Of a stretch of 64,000 nucleotides of DNA, positions 33,491 to 42,835 are shown piece by piece; positions within the stretch are counted from its first letter, which is position 1, and each line of letters begins with the position of its first letter. The stretch spans positions 118,851 to 182,850 of the forward strand of contig JAKSLG010000002.1 of NCBI GenBank assembly GCA_024401295.1, in the 5' to 3' direction. Below the pieces are notes generated by a model that was not told the DNA's origin, ran no database searches, and saw only the letters and a program-made list of their open reading frames with translations. This stretch comes from Bacteroidales bacterium. Its GTDB lineage: Bacteria; Bacteroidota; Bacteroidia; Bacteroidales; Marinilabiliaceae. The position numbers were made by a program, and so were the translations under genes.

Positions 33491-34806
33491 TACTAAAAAA
33501 CATTCTCTCAAGAAAAAAAGCCTACGGCTGGCTTTTTGCCGAACTCGTTGTTATTGGCGTACTTTGCTGGCTTGGCATCGAACTGATTGCCATACCAATA
33601 AACGATGTTCTCCAGATCAACAATTCGTCAGGACGCCAATTGGACAATCACCTGGTGATAACTCTGGACACAAAAGAAGTCAATTTCCCTATTGAGAATG
33701 CATTTCCTCATTCAAAGGTTCAACAAAATATTTCAGACATCGAAAAACAACTTCAAAAGATGCCGGAAATTGAATATACATGTTCGAACTACCACGATGA
33801 AATCTACTCAAAAGAGGTGGCATCTCAAGCAGATACGTCAAAATGGTCTACAGCTTGTCACAAGGGAATAGATAAAGGAGAAGATTTTTTCGAAGTTCAA
33901 CAATGCAAGGTTCTTGCCGGCGATCCTGTGCTGGCAAAAGAAATTCCCGAAAACGGAATAGAGAACTTTGTCATTTCTCGTTCTCTCGCAAACTTTCTCT
34001 TCAATACGACTGATTGCATTGGCGAAATGGTCATCTCACGAATGGAAATTAATGGAGACGAAGTCTATTACAAATATAGACATGGAAGAGTATGCGCAGT
34101 AGTCGAAAACGACTTCGCCATGTCAAACGGCGTAGACGAAATGATTTATTACTACAAAAACGATGAAGATTATCAAGGAGCATACCTGACAACTAAGTAT
34201 ATCAGAGCATACATAGACGTGCGTCTGAAGCCTTCGGCCGACGAAGATGAATTCATTGAGAAAATCCAGCCATACATCGAGAACAAGTCTCTTCACTCGG
34301 AAATCTTCACAGCCAGTAAAATATACAAACAGAAGGAATTGTTCATCGAGATGTTTAAGAAGAGAAACGCAGGAACTTACCAAATGATTACATTACTTTC
34401 TGTTATCTACGCCTTGGTTTTTATCTTAAACCTCTTTGTCGGCGTCAGCGGAACGTTCTGGCTTCAGACACGCAAACGTAGTGAGGACATAGCAGCGATG
34501 AGAGCATTTGGAGCGACACGTCTGCGCATCATCGGCATGCTTTTGGGCGAAGGTCTCGTGATCACGACAACTGCTTTTGCCGTAAGCATTCTGGTTATCT
34601 TCCAATTCATCGGAAGCGCTGGACTTCAACGAATTGACAATGATGCAACACTTTCAAATTTCAGCCATTGGTATAGCCATTTCGGCATTCATTTCACCGT
34701 CATATCTGTCATAACATGGCTCGTGCTGGCACTAACCGTTTCCATCGGCATCATCATTCCTGCGCTGAAAGAGACGCGAAAGCAGATAACCGACGCTCTT
34801 AAATAG
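33487..34806 (+). CDS. ABC transporter permease, FtsX/MacB type (second of pair)
   Basis: A 439-residue paralogue of the preceding permease. The start at 33487 is set by the ATGA overlap with permease 1; the longer in-frame reading lies entirely inside that gene. Topology is the same: N-terminal helix (WLFAELVVIGVLCWLGIEL), periplasmic domain, three C-terminal helices with RSEDIAAMRAFGATRLRI. Sequence divergence from permease 1 is large, so the two probably form a heterodimer. Confidence 0.9.
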   Translation: MILKNILSRKKAYGWLFAELVVIGVLCWLGIELIAIPINDVLQINNSSGRQLDNHLVITLDTKEVNFPIENAFPHSKVQQNISDIEKQLQKMPEIEYTCSNYHDEIYSKEVASQADTSKWSTACHKGIDKGEDFFEVQQCKVLAGDPVLAKEIPENGIENFVISRSLANFLFNTTDCIGEMVISRMEINGDEVYYKYRHGRVCAVVENDFAMSNGVDEMIYYYKNDEDYQGAYLTTKYIRAYIDVRLKPSADEDEFIEKIQPYIENKSLHSEIFTASKIYKQKELFIEMFKKRNAGTYQMITLLSVIYALVFILNLFVGVSGTFWLQTRKRSEDIAAMRAFGATRLRIIGMLLGEGLVITTTAFAVSILVIFQFIGSAGLQRIDNDATLSNFSHWYSHFGIHFTVISVITWLVLALTVSIGIIIPALKETRKQITDALK

Positions 34807-34846
34807 ACACCCTGTCAGAGTTTATATATCGTGCATCTGCACAAAA

Positions 34847-34881
34847 AAATAGCGTAGCCAAAATTAAGCTACGCTATTTTT
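34847..34881. terminator. Bidirectional terminator
   Basis: AAATAGCGTAGC / GCTACGCTATTT perfect stem between the efflux operon and the convergent Nudix gene, with T run on plus and A run on the other flank. Confidence 0.85.
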
Positions 34882-34884
34882 GCA

Positions 34885-35316
34885 TTATAGAGTTCTGAAG
34901 AGTTTCACCGCATCAGCAAGTATCTCGTCATGGTCAAAAGCCAATGGCGGCAAGTCTTGCAGCGAGAACCATTCGGCCTTCGCAGCATCATCGAGTCCGA
35001 CAGCCGGAATGGTATTGTCAACGACCGCAAGATATGCAACCGTAATTGTACGTCCGCGAGGATCTCTGTCAACCTTCGAATACGCTCCAATCTGCTTAAC
35101 TTCGGCCACTTCTATGCCGGTTTCTTCCTTGAGTTCGCGAATGGCACACCGGTCTGTTGTTTCGTCCATGTCGAGGAATCCTCCCGGAAAAGCCCAATGG
35201 CCTTTAAAAGGATCGTTTTTTCGCTGAATGAGTAGCACCTTGGGATCAGCTTCGCGCGTAATCACAATGCAGTCGCCCGTCACTGACGGACGCGGATATT
35301 GGTATGTATATGACAT
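34885..35316 (-). CDS. Nudix hydrolase
   Basis: A 143-residue cytoplasmic pyrophosphohydrolase. The Nudix box runs from GGFLDMDETTDRCAI through RELKEETGIE, fitting GX5EX7REUXEEXGU. The N-terminal half (YPRPSVTGDCIVITREADPK, then LLIQRKNDPFKGHWAFPGG) resembles the ADP-ribose/NADH pyrophosphatase or MutT-like groups; substrate not determinable. Single gene, convergent with the efflux operon. Confidence 0.9.
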   Translation of the reverse strand: MSYTYQYPRPSVTGDCIVITREADPKVLLIQRKNDPFKGHWAFPGGFLDMDETTDRCAIRELKEETGIEVAEVKQIGAYSKVDRDPRGRTITVAYLAVVDNTIPAVGLDDAAKAEWFSLQDLPPLAFDHDEILADAVKLFRTL

Positions 35317-35440
35317 CTCTTTGTATTTTTATTGCAAATAAAAGACTTCGAAATCACATATACAAATCTTACAGGAAATAATCAGGAATTGAGTTTTTGC
35401 CTGACAACAAAAAATCACAAATACAATTCCGTGCAAAATG

Positions 35441-35472
35441 TTTGGATTTATTGCCTAAACTCAATAATTTTG
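35441..35472 (+). promoter_or_regulatory. Bacteroidota-type promoter for the GH9 gene
   Basis: TTTG (35441-35444), 20 bases, TAATTTTG (35465-35472); 22 bases before the ATG. Confidence 0.75.
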
Positions 35473-35494
35473 TTTAACCAAATAAATACTAACT

Positions 35495-38041
35495 ATGCAG
35501 AAACTACGTTTGCTACCTTTAGCTGCAGTTATGCTTGCGGCATGTAGCACCTCAAACACCGAGCAGCAGCTCGTGATCAACGATCAAGGCTATTTCGAGG
35601 AACAAGGAGTCAATGTCCTTGTTTACAGCAATGATTTCAATGGCGGCTTTAACGACGAGAAGAATTCCGGCATCGAGATTATCCATCACGGTGTACGTAC
35701 CGTTCAGGGTGGTGCCATACGTCTCAACAAGACGCCAGAACAATGGGATCTTGTTCCATTGACAACCAAGCGCGAAGTTCGTAAAGAAGACAACGAGATT
35801 GAGGTTGCCTTGCGCTATAACGATTATGACTTCGACTCGCGAATTGTTGTCACAGGCAAAGGCGATGCTGTCGAAATAGCAGTCTATCTCGACAAACCTG
35901 TACCAGCAGAGCTCGAAGGCAAAGCGGGCTTCAACATGGAGTTCCTTCCATCACAGTATTGGGCAAAGACATACATCATGGATGGTCGTCCAAACCGTTT
36001 CCCTCGCTATGCAGTGAGCAATACAGAGACCCGTCCGAACAGCGAGAAACCTCGTCAATTCAAGGGTTTCAAGACGTATGACGATCGCGGCACAGACCGA
36101 TTCATCGATCCTCTGCCACTCGAATCGGGAAGCAGCATTCTCATGGCATCAGACGCGCCAGAACGCATGATCCGCATCAGCAGCGAGGACTCACAACTCA
36201 ACCTCTACGATGGTCGAATGCTTGCACAGAACGGATGGTTCGTTCTTCGCAGCGAATTGCCAACAGGCAAAACCGGCAAAGTCGTTACATGGACAGTCGA
36301 GCCACATGCCATTCCAGGCTGGATTCGCGAACCAAACATCGGTTTCTCACAAGTCGGATATCTTCCTAACCAGCCAAAAGAGGCTGTCATCGAGCTCGAC
36401 AAAAACGATAGTCCGAAGTCGAGTGCCAGCATTGTTCGCGTGATGCCTGACGGCTCAACAAAAGAAGTCTTCAAAGGCAAGACTTCTGTCTGGGGCCGAT
36501 ATTTCAAGTACAACTACGTGAAATTCGACTTCACTTCTGTTGAAGAACCTGGCGTATATTACATCAAATATGGCGATACAAAGACCAACAACTTCATCAT
36601 TGCCAACGATGTTTACGATCATATCACAGATGCGACAAGCGACGTATGGATTCCAATACACATGAACCACATGACAGTGAATGAAGGCTATCGCATTTGG
36701 CATGGCGAACCATTCAAAGAGGGCTATCTCCAGGCACCAGAAAGCGACCACTTCGACCTTCACTGGCAAGGTGCCAGCGACACCAAGTATAAGCCATACG
36801 AGCTTATCCCAGGCCTCAACATCGGAGGTTTCTTCGATGCTGGCGACTATGACATCGAGACAGGCTCGAACATCAGTGTTGTTCAGAACTTCGTTTCGGC
36901 ATGGGAACTCTTCCATCCAGACCGCGACGAAACATTCGTGAGCCAAGAACAGCGCTATGTTGACTTGCACCGTCCAGACGGCAAGCCAGACCTTCTGCAA
37001 TACATCGAGCACGGTACGCTCAACCTCGTCGCACAAGCCGAGAAAATAGGACACATGGCACAGACATTGTCAAACGGTGTGCTCGACAATTACCACCACC
37101 TTGGCGATATCTCGGCAATTACCGATGGACTCCACTATGACCCGTCGCTCAAGCCATATGAGAAATCGGCCGACGGCAAACGCAGCGGCACCCACGACGA
37201 CCTCTGGGCATTCACGACACGCAATCCTATGCTCGATTTCCGTGCAGCAACAATGTTTGCAGCTGCAAGCCGTGCGCTCGAAGGATATAACGACGATCTC
37301 GCAAAACGCGCACTCGTGCAGTCAAAACGACTCTTGAAAGAGGCTACGGAACTGATTGCGAAGCGCGACAGCAAACTCATCAGCGGTGAGCGCGACAGCC
37401 TCTCAGCCAATGGATTTGGCAACATGGCCACTAATCTCCAGCTCTACGCAGCCACAAACGAGAAGCAATACCTCGATGCCTTCGAAGCACAGATATGGAA
37501 AGCTCTCGACAAAAACGTGAGCTATACCATCAAAACAGCCCTCGACGCCATTCCTTACATGAGCAGCGAATATCGCGAAAAACTTCGCCCATACGTTGAG
37601 CGCTACAACGAGTATATCCTCGACCTCGAAAAAGACAACCCATATGGTGTACCTATTGGACTTGGCAACTGGGCAGGAAGCCCACAGGTTACCTCGTTCG
37701 GTACAACAATATGCTTTGCAAGCAAATACTACCCTGACATCATCGACAAGAACCAGGCATACAAGGCTGCAAACTGGATTTTCGGATGTCACCCATATCA
37801 CAACTACTCGCTTGTTGCAGCCGTTGGAGCTTCACGTCCGAAAGCTGTGTTCTACGGCAACAACCGCGCCGACTTCTCGTTCATTCCTGGCAACATGGCT
37901 CCTGGCCTGCTTTTCCGCAAGCCTGACCACTTCGAGAACTACGATGACTGGCCATTCCTCTGGGGACAGAACGAAGGCACAATTGCCGGAAATACAAATT
38001 ATTTGATTTTCGGACAGGCATTCAAAGACATTGAGAAATAA
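35495..38041 (+). CDS. GH9 family glycoside hydrolase (endoglucanase-like), surface lipoprotein
   Basis: An 848-residue lipoprotein: lipobox LAAC with Cys17. Residues 25-270 form an N-terminal beta-rich region of unknown type. Residues 280-370 are a CelD-type Ig-like domain (NIGFSQVGYLPNQPKEAVI ... YYIKYGDTKTNNF). From about residue 375 the (alpha/alpha)6 GH9 barrel: catalytic-base motif DAGDYD (Asp448 and Asp451) and catalytic acid Glu827 in GQNEGTIAGNTNY. Most GH9 enzymes hydrolyse beta-1,4-glucan; some act on xyloglucan or chitosan oligomers. Transcribed alone from a consensus promoter. Confidence 0.92.
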   Translation: MQKLRLLPLAAVMLAACSTSNTEQQLVINDQGYFEEQGVNVLVYSNDFNGGFNDEKNSGIEIIHHGVRTVQGGAIRLNKTPEQWDLVPLTTKREVRKEDNEIEVALRYNDYDFDSRIVVTGKGDAVEIAVYLDKPVPAELEGKAGFNMEFLPSQYWAKTYIMDGRPNRFPRYAVSNTETRPNSEKPRQFKGFKTYDDRGTDRFIDPLPLESGSSILMASDAPERMIRISSEDSQLNLYDGRMLAQNGWFVLRSELPTGKTGKVVTWTVEPHAIPGWIREPNIGFSQVGYLPNQPKEAVIELDKNDSPKSSASIVRVMPDGSTKEVFKGKTSVWGRYFKYNYVKFDFTSVEEPGVYYIKYGDTKTNNFIIANDVYDHITDATSDVWIPIHMNHMTVNEGYRIWHGEPFKEGYLQAPESDHFDLHWQGASDTKYKPYELIPGLNIGGFFDAGDYDIETGSNISVVQNFVSAWELFHPDRDETFVSQEQRYVDLHRPDGKPDLLQYIEHGTLNLVAQAEKIGHMAQTLSNGVLDNYHHLGDISAITDGLHYDPSLKPYEKSADGKRSGTHDDLWAFTTRNPMLDFRAATMFAAASRALEGYNDDLAKRALVQSKRLLKEATELIAKRDSKLISGERDSLSANGFGNMATNLQLYAATNEKQYLDAFEAQIWKALDKNVSYTIKTALDAIPYMSSEYREKLRPYVERYNEYILDLEKDNPYGVPIGLGNWAGSPQVTSFGTTICFASKYYPDIIDKNQAYKAANWIFGCHPYHNYSLVAAVGASRPKAVFYGNNRADFSFIPGNMAPGLLFRKPDHFENYDDWPFLWGQNEGTIAGNTNYLIFGQAFKDIEK

Positions 38042-38069
38042 TAAATAGCCAGGAATTGATTGCATAAAT

Positions 38070-38108
38070 AAAAATGCTCCGTCAGATTACTGATGGAGCA
38101 TTTTTATT
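38070..38108 (+). terminator. Terminator after GH9
   Basis: AAAAATGCTCCGTCA / TGATGGAGCATTTTT stem (one G-U) with T run. Confidence 0.85.
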
Positions 38109-38138
38109 TGCATTTAATGAATATGTTTTTTCAAGTCA

Positions 38139-38531
38139 CTATTCAATCATTCCGTCAACATCAACAGTGTTTCCGAACCATTTCCCAAGCTTATCCTTAG
38201 CCTGTTTTATAATTTCGGGCGTGATATTGCTCTTCACCGTTTTATAGCATGCATAGAGTGCTGCGGCATCATCCGTAAAGCCTACAGGCAGGAAATCCGG
38301 AATCAAGTCAACCGGCAATATGAAATAGCCGATAGCCGAATAGATCATGACTTTTGCCTCCGTCGATGTAGCCTTGGACGTCGCCGTATAATAGAGCACA
38401 AGTACCATGTAAACGACCTTCTCACCGGCTTTTGAAGCAACATTTTTAATCTTGTCCCAAAAGCCAGATTCAGAATAGTGCTTATCGTATCCGACAAGCA
38501 TAATCTGGCCATTTTCATTCTGCTTATCCAT
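38139..38531 (-). CDS. YkvA family (DUF1232) small membrane protein
   Basis: A 130-residue protein; start taken at 38531 (MDKQNENGQIM) because an upstream in-frame extension overlaps the terminator of the neighbouring gene. The DUF1232 signature YFILPVDLIPDFLPVGFTDD is intact, preceded by a probable membrane helix (VVYMVLVLYYTAT). Function unknown. Confidence 0.82.
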   Translation of the reverse strand: MDKQNENGQIMLVGYDKHYSESGFWDKIKNVASKAGEKVVYMVLVLYYTATSKATSTEAKVMIYSAIGYFILPVDLIPDFLPVGFTDDAAALYACYKTVKSNITPEIIKQAKDKLGKWFGNTVDVDGMIE

Positions 38532-38607
38532 ATCGAAAGTTTTTATTGGTTTATACGTTTGGATGGCAATTCGGTTATCACACGCAATATTCCGTACACA
38601 TTCGAAA

Positions 38608-38645
38608 ACAAAAAAGAGAGGCAATCAATCAGATTACCTCTCTTT
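38608..38645 (-). terminator. Terminator of the GH51 gene
   Basis: AAAGAGAGGCAAT / ATTACCTCTCTTT stem followed on the minus strand by a T run, 25 bases past the GH51 stop. Confidence 0.8.
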
Positions 38646-38669
38646 GTATATAAACGCCATTCGACGTTA

Positions 38670-40658
38670 TTAGAACGAGATTGTGTAAAGTGTGAATGAA
38701 TATGGATCAACCTTTACGCTCATCTTGTTCGAGATAGCGACATCTTCTTTCATTGGGAAGATTGGCTGTGCCTCATAGTTGTTCTCGTCGTTAGGACTGC
38801 CTGCAAGCGTAGTCTTCTCTGCATTCATCTTGATGCCCTTGAATGCCGAGAGATCAATATTTGCCTGTGCAGCGGCAGAACCTGCGTTACAGATCTTCAC
38901 ATAGAGCTTGCGACCCTTTGTGTCGAGAATAACCGACTGACCAAGAAGATTGTCATTGCGGTTGAACTTAACGCAATCGCCATAGAAATAATCACCGCTT
39001 GAAAGGCCAAACATCTGCTGGATGTAATAGCTGCAAGTTGGATAAACACGATCGTTATCAAAATAGATAAGGTCTGGATTCCAGTTTGTTGCATCCTTAC
39101 GGGCAAAGAGTGGAGCGTATGAAGTCATTGCAACGACATCGCCATTCTTCTCAACATGAAGGAGATAGAGGCCTTCTGCCAAAGCATCGATGAGTTTCTT
39201 GTCCTTTGCAGCATATTCGCCAAGGTAAACCTTAGTCTTGCGATTGCGTGGGTAGTTGTCGTACTGACGCTGCTCCATGAAGAACTCGCGTGGCTCATAG
39301 TAGTGTTCGTCGAGGATTGGCATGTCAAGTTCTTCGGCAAGCTTCCAACCGTTCTCATAGTCTGGGTTGCCCGGATGTGAACCAGGACCATCTGTACCTA
39401 CGATAACGATTTCTGGATGTGCCTTGTGAATCTTGTTATACATATACTTGAAGCGCTCGATGAACTCTGGAGAGATCTTCTCCTCGTTACCAATGCCGAG
39501 GTACTTGAGACCGAATGGTTTTGGGTGACCCGCATCTGCACGTACCTTACCCCACTTTGTGCTTGCATCGCCGTTAGCCCACTCAATGAGGTCAAGAGCA
39601 TCCTGCACCCACTCGTCCATCTCTTCCATTGGGCAAGCATCCTGTGCCTGTGTCGGATACATGTTCCAACCACCGTTTGAACCCTGGCAGTTCACGCCGC
39701 AAGGAAGGATTGGAAGAGGCTGCATGTTCATGTCCTCGCAGAACTGGAAATACTCGAAGTAGCCGAGTGTCATCGACTGATGATAGCCCCAAGTGTTTTT
39801 CAAGCCCTTACGCTGCTCGCGTGGACCAACAGTGTTCTTCCAACGATATGTATCCCAGAAACCATCGCCACCGCCGTGAACGACGCATCCGCCAGGGAAA
39901 CGCATGAACTTTGGATGGAGAGCCTCCAATGATTCAGCAAGATCCTTGCGAAGGCCATGACCTTTATATGTATCCTGTGGAATAAGAGATACCATGTCGA
40001 TATCGAGCTGACCGACTGTCAGAGAAAGAAGCTGAAGATTTGCATTTTCACACTTCTCAGAAGCAACGAGTGTGCACTCATACTTTTTCCATTCGCTGCC
40101 ACTAACCTTGATCGTAGCGTCTGCAATTGCTGTTGGTTCGCTCATCCAACCCTTGCCAGGAACAGCCAACACAACGCGAACCTCTTTATCCTTGCCGTCT
40201 GGATTGCGAAGGAATACAGAGAAGTTGTATTTTGCATCAGCCTTGACAGAGATTCCATCAAAGCCATCGTTCTGAATGCCGACACCTGTCCATCCCTTGA
40301 AATCATAGAAATGACCTACGCGCTCCACATTCAAACGCATATAATTCGGATTGTTCTCGTGGATAGGATTCTGCTGCTTTGGCTCAATATAGCCGAGTGA
40401 ATGACCTGGTCGAACAGTCTTCCAAGCCGTGCTTGCGCCCCAACCGTCTTTTTCTGAAGGGTTGAATTCGAAAGAACCGTTCTGAACGAGTTCTGCACAA
40501 AGACCGCCGTCGGCAGATGAACTGATATCCTCAAAGAAGATACCGATGAGTTCGTTACTAATCTGCTTGCCTCCTGCAGGTGCTGCGACAGGCTTCTGTG
40601 CCGAAGCTAAAACTGCCGACGAAACAAGCATTGAGAGAGAAATGAATCTTTTAAACAT
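38670..40658 (-). CDS. GH51 alpha-L-arabinofuranosidase
   Basis: A 662-residue exported retaining arabinofuranosidase. Signal peptide ends LASAQ. The early conserved segment IGIFFEDISSSADGGLCAEL is followed by a CBM4/9-like beta insert (about 80-235) and the TIM barrel: RFPGGCVVHG, catalytic acid/base Glu392 in YLGIGNEEKIS, and nucleophile Glu481 in VYLGEYAA. The C-terminal 100 residues are the usual beta domain. It removes arabinose from arabinoxylan or arabinan, complementing the esterase and GH127 15 kb away. Confidence 0.94.
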   Translation of the reverse strand: MFKRFISLSMLVSSAVLASAQKPVAAPAGGKQISNELIGIFFEDISSSADGGLCAELVQNGSFEFNPSEKDGWGASTAWKTVRPGHSLGYIEPKQQNPIHENNPNYMRLNVERVGHFYDFKGWTGVGIQNDGFDGISVKADAKYNFSVFLRNPDGKDKEVRVVLAVPGKGWMSEPTAIADATIKVSGSEWKKYECTLVASEKCENANLQLLSLTVGQLDIDMVSLIPQDTYKGHGLRKDLAESLEALHPKFMRFPGGCVVHGGGDGFWDTYRWKNTVGPREQRKGLKNTWGYHQSMTLGYFEYFQFCEDMNMQPLPILPCGVNCQGSNGGWNMYPTQAQDACPMEEMDEWVQDALDLIEWANGDASTKWGKVRADAGHPKPFGLKYLGIGNEEKISPEFIERFKYMYNKIHKAHPEIVIVGTDGPGSHPGNPDYENGWKLAEELDMPILDEHYYEPREFFMEQRQYDNYPRNRKTKVYLGEYAAKDKKLIDALAEGLYLLHVEKNGDVVAMTSYAPLFARKDATNWNPDLIYFDNDRVYPTCSYYIQQMFGLSSGDYFYGDCVKFNRNDNLLGQSVILDTKGRKLYVKICNAGSAAAQANIDLSAFKGIKMNAEKTTLAGSPNDENNYEAQPIFPMKEDVAISNKMSVKVDPYSFTLYTISF

Positions 40659-40703
40659 AAGACGAATACTTATATGTTATGTTCAACTGTTAATTATTTT
40701 TTG

Positions 40704-40734
40704 CAAAGGTAAAATTATATTTCATTTTCTACAA
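40704..40734 (-). promoter_or_regulatory. Bacteroidota-type promoter for GH51
   Basis: On the minus strand TTG (40734-40732), 20 bases, TACCTTTG (40711-40704); 45 bases before the ATG. Confidence 0.75.
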
Positions 40735-40849
40735 CTATACGATGAACTATGCACCTTTTTTGAACAAAAGATACCCTTGCAAAAAGAGGTTGACATGCAA
40801 GAATGAAATACCGATGATTCTTGTTAACTTTGTGTCAAAATTGCAGAAC

Positions 40850-41263
40850 ATGGTATACCAGACAGAATTTTCACTTTCGGCAAAAAGACGCGGTTTTCAT
40901 TTGATTACAAGCGAGATACTCAAGAATTTACCAACTGAATTACCGAAATCAGGATTGCTCAATCTGTTTGTCAAACACACGAGCTGCGCACTTTCCATCA
41001 ACGAAAATGCAGATCCAGATGTGCGTAGCGACATGGAGAAAATTTTCAATCACATTGTTCGCGAGGGCGAGCCATACTATGACCACACACTCGAAGGTCT
41101 AGATGACATGCCGGCGCATGCAAAAAGCACGATTGCCGGTGTCAGCCTCAGCATTCCGATAAGCAACGGACGCCTGAACCTCGGAACCTGGCAGGGAATA
41201 TACCTGTGCGAATTCCGCAACTACGGAGGCGAAAGACGTATCGTTGCCACGATCATAAGCTGA
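40850..41263 (+). CDS. YjbQ/UPF0047 family protein (secondary thiamine-phosphate synthase-like)
   Basis: A 137-residue protein, normal length for the family; start at 40850 (MVYQTEFSLSAKRRGF) preferred over a 36-residue in-frame extension that runs through a TAACTTTG element. Conserved features: FVKHTSCALSINENADPDVR, DHTLEGLDDMPAHAKSTI and LGTWQGIYLCEFR, which hold the His/Glu/Asp residues of the active pocket. Overexpressed homologues show weak thiamine-phosphate synthase activity; the physiological role is unsettled. Confidence 0.9.
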   Translation: MVYQTEFSLSAKRRGFHLITSEILKNLPTELPKSGLLNLFVKHTSCALSINENADPDVRSDMEKIFNHIVREGEPYYDHTLEGLDDMPAHAKSTIAGVSLSIPISNGRLNLGTWQGIYLCEFRNYGGERRIVATIIS

Positions 41264-41325
41264 AAAAGACAGCACCACGATGTCAAAGTTTGACTCGGTT
41301 TGTGATATTAAGTTACAGAGTTTAG

Positions 41326-41334
41326 TAACTTTGC
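41326..41334 (+). promoter_or_regulatory. -7 element (TAACTTTGC) for the DUF4199-GT2 run
   Basis: TAACTTTGC 23 bases before the DUF4199 start. A TTTG at 41299 is slightly too far upstream (24 bp) for an ideal -33. Confidence 0.55.
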
Positions 41335-41356
41335 AGAGATTAATAAAATCGAAGAC

Positions 41357-41872
41357 ATGACGCAGATGTCATTTTGGAAATATGGTATATTAGCAGGTCT
41401 TGCCGTTGGATTAATGCAGACATTTTTTGCACTGATCAGCTACTTCGGCATTGATTCCGCGATTGTCAATTTTGCCGCCATGCTGCTGACGTGGCTTTTG
41501 TTCATATATGCGCTATGGCAATACGCGAACAGAAACTACGGCGTGAACTTCACATTTGCAAAAGGAATGAAACTCGGTGTTGTGATGGCTGTAACGGCCG
41601 GCATATTCTCGGGGCTCGTTGTTTTTGCGATGTATAGTCTCGATGATAATCTGACGGCAAAAGCGTTGGCCGATACGATGCAGACCGCATCTGATGCCAA
41701 TCTGCCGCAAGACAAGACCGACATACTGATGGAACAGACACGCGAAATGCTCAAGCCATCAGTGATCATGACGTCGCAGATCTTCTCGGACTTGCTCGTC
41801 GGAATAATCGTTTCGCTCATAACCATGGTTTTTGTGCGAAACAATCAAAAACAGAAAACAGAAAAAATTTAA
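41357..41872 (+). CDS. DUF4199 domain membrane protein
   Basis: A 171-residue inner-membrane protein with four hydrophobic segments (ILAGLAVGLMQTFFALISYF, MLLTWLLFIYALW, LGVVMAVTAGIFSGLVVFAMY, SDLLVGIIVSLITMVFV), the pattern of DUF4199. In other Bacteroidota these genes also lie directly before a GT2 gene, as here (3-base gap), so the two may work together in the envelope. Function unknown. Confidence 0.82.
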   Translation: MTQMSFWKYGILAGLAVGLMQTFFALISYFGIDSAIVNFAAMLLTWLLFIYALWQYANRNYGVNFTFAKGMKLGVVMAVTAGIFSGLVVFAMYSLDDNLTAKALADTMQTASDANLPQDKTDILMEQTREMLKPSVIMTSQIFSDLLVGIIVSLITMVFVRNNQKQKTEKI

Positions 41873-41875
41873 AAT

Positions 41876-42835
41876 ATGGATTTGTCGATAATAGTACCTT
41901 CGTTCAACGAAGATGAGTCACTACCAGAGCTCGTTGCGTGGATTGGTCGCGTGATGTCGCAGACACAATGGACATACGAGATTGTGATTGTTGACGATGG
42001 TAGCCGCGACAACACGATGAACGTCATCGAAAAACTGCAGGGAACCGATTCGCATGTCAAAGCCATCAGTTTCAGAAGGAATTACGGCAAATCGGCTGCA
42101 CTGAATGTTGGTTTTGCTGCAGCAGAAGGCAACGTCGTCATAACGATGGACGCAGATCTTCAGGATAGTCCGGACGAGATTCCAGAACTGATGGACATGA
42201 TTCTCAATCAGGGCTATGACATGGTCAGCGGATGGAAAAAAGTGCGTCATGACCCACTGAACAAAACACTTCCATCGAAGCTCTTCAACGCTGTCACACG
42301 CAAGATTTCGGGCATCCATCTGCACGATTTCAATTGCGGCCTGAAAGCATACAAACGCGATGTCGTCAAGTCAATCGAAGTATATGGCGAAATGCATCGC
42401 TACATTCCTCTTTTGGCCAAAGAGGCTGGTTTCGTGAAGATTGGCGAGAAGGTCGTCACTCATTATGAGCGCAAATTCGGAGTATCGAAGTTCGGAATCG
42501 AACGCACAATCAAAGGCTTCCTCGATTTGCTGTCGGTGACATTTATGACGAAATTCGGAAAACGTCCGATGCACCTTTTTGGCGCTTTGGGAACGCTCAT
42601 GTTCTTCATCGGATTCATCGCATCAATATGGCTTGGCGCTAAGAAAATCTGGTTTGTTTACCATTCTCTTTCTGCACCGCTCATCACATCGAGCCCATAT
42701 TTCTATCTTGCACTGACATGCATGATTCTCGGCACACAACTGTTCCTGACCGGCTTCATCGCAGAACTGGTAACTCGCAATGCACCAGAGAGAAACACAT
42801 ATCAGATTGCAAGAAAACTGGGATTCAAGGAATGA
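41876..42835 (+). CDS. Family 2 glycosyltransferase, membrane-anchored (DPM/GtrB-like)
   Basis: A 319-residue polyprenyl-phosphate glycosyltransferase-like protein. The GT-A domain opens DLSIIVPSFNEDESLPELVAW, with VDDGSRDNT and the DAD motif in ITMDADLQDSPDEIPEL; C-terminal two membrane helices (GALGTLMFFIGFIASIW, YFYLALTCMILGTQLFL) match the GtrB/DPM1 type III topology. It probably loads a sugar onto undecaprenyl phosphate for envelope glycan modification. Overlaps the next gene by ATGA. Confidence 0.9.
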   Translation: MDLSIIVPSFNEDESLPELVAWIGRVMSQTQWTYEIVIVDDGSRDNTMNVIEKLQGTDSHVKAISFRRNYGKSAALNVGFAAAEGNVVITMDADLQDSPDEIPELMDMILNQGYDMVSGWKKVRHDPLNKTLPSKLFNAVTRKISGIHLHDFNCGLKAYKRDVVKSIEVYGEMHRYIPLLAKEAGFVKIGEKVVTHYERKFGVSKFGIERTIKGFLDLLSVTFMTKFGKRPMHLFGALGTLMFFIGFIASIWLGAKKIWFVYHSLSAPLITSSPYFYLALTCMILGTQLFLTGFIAELVTRNAPERNTYQIARKLGFKE

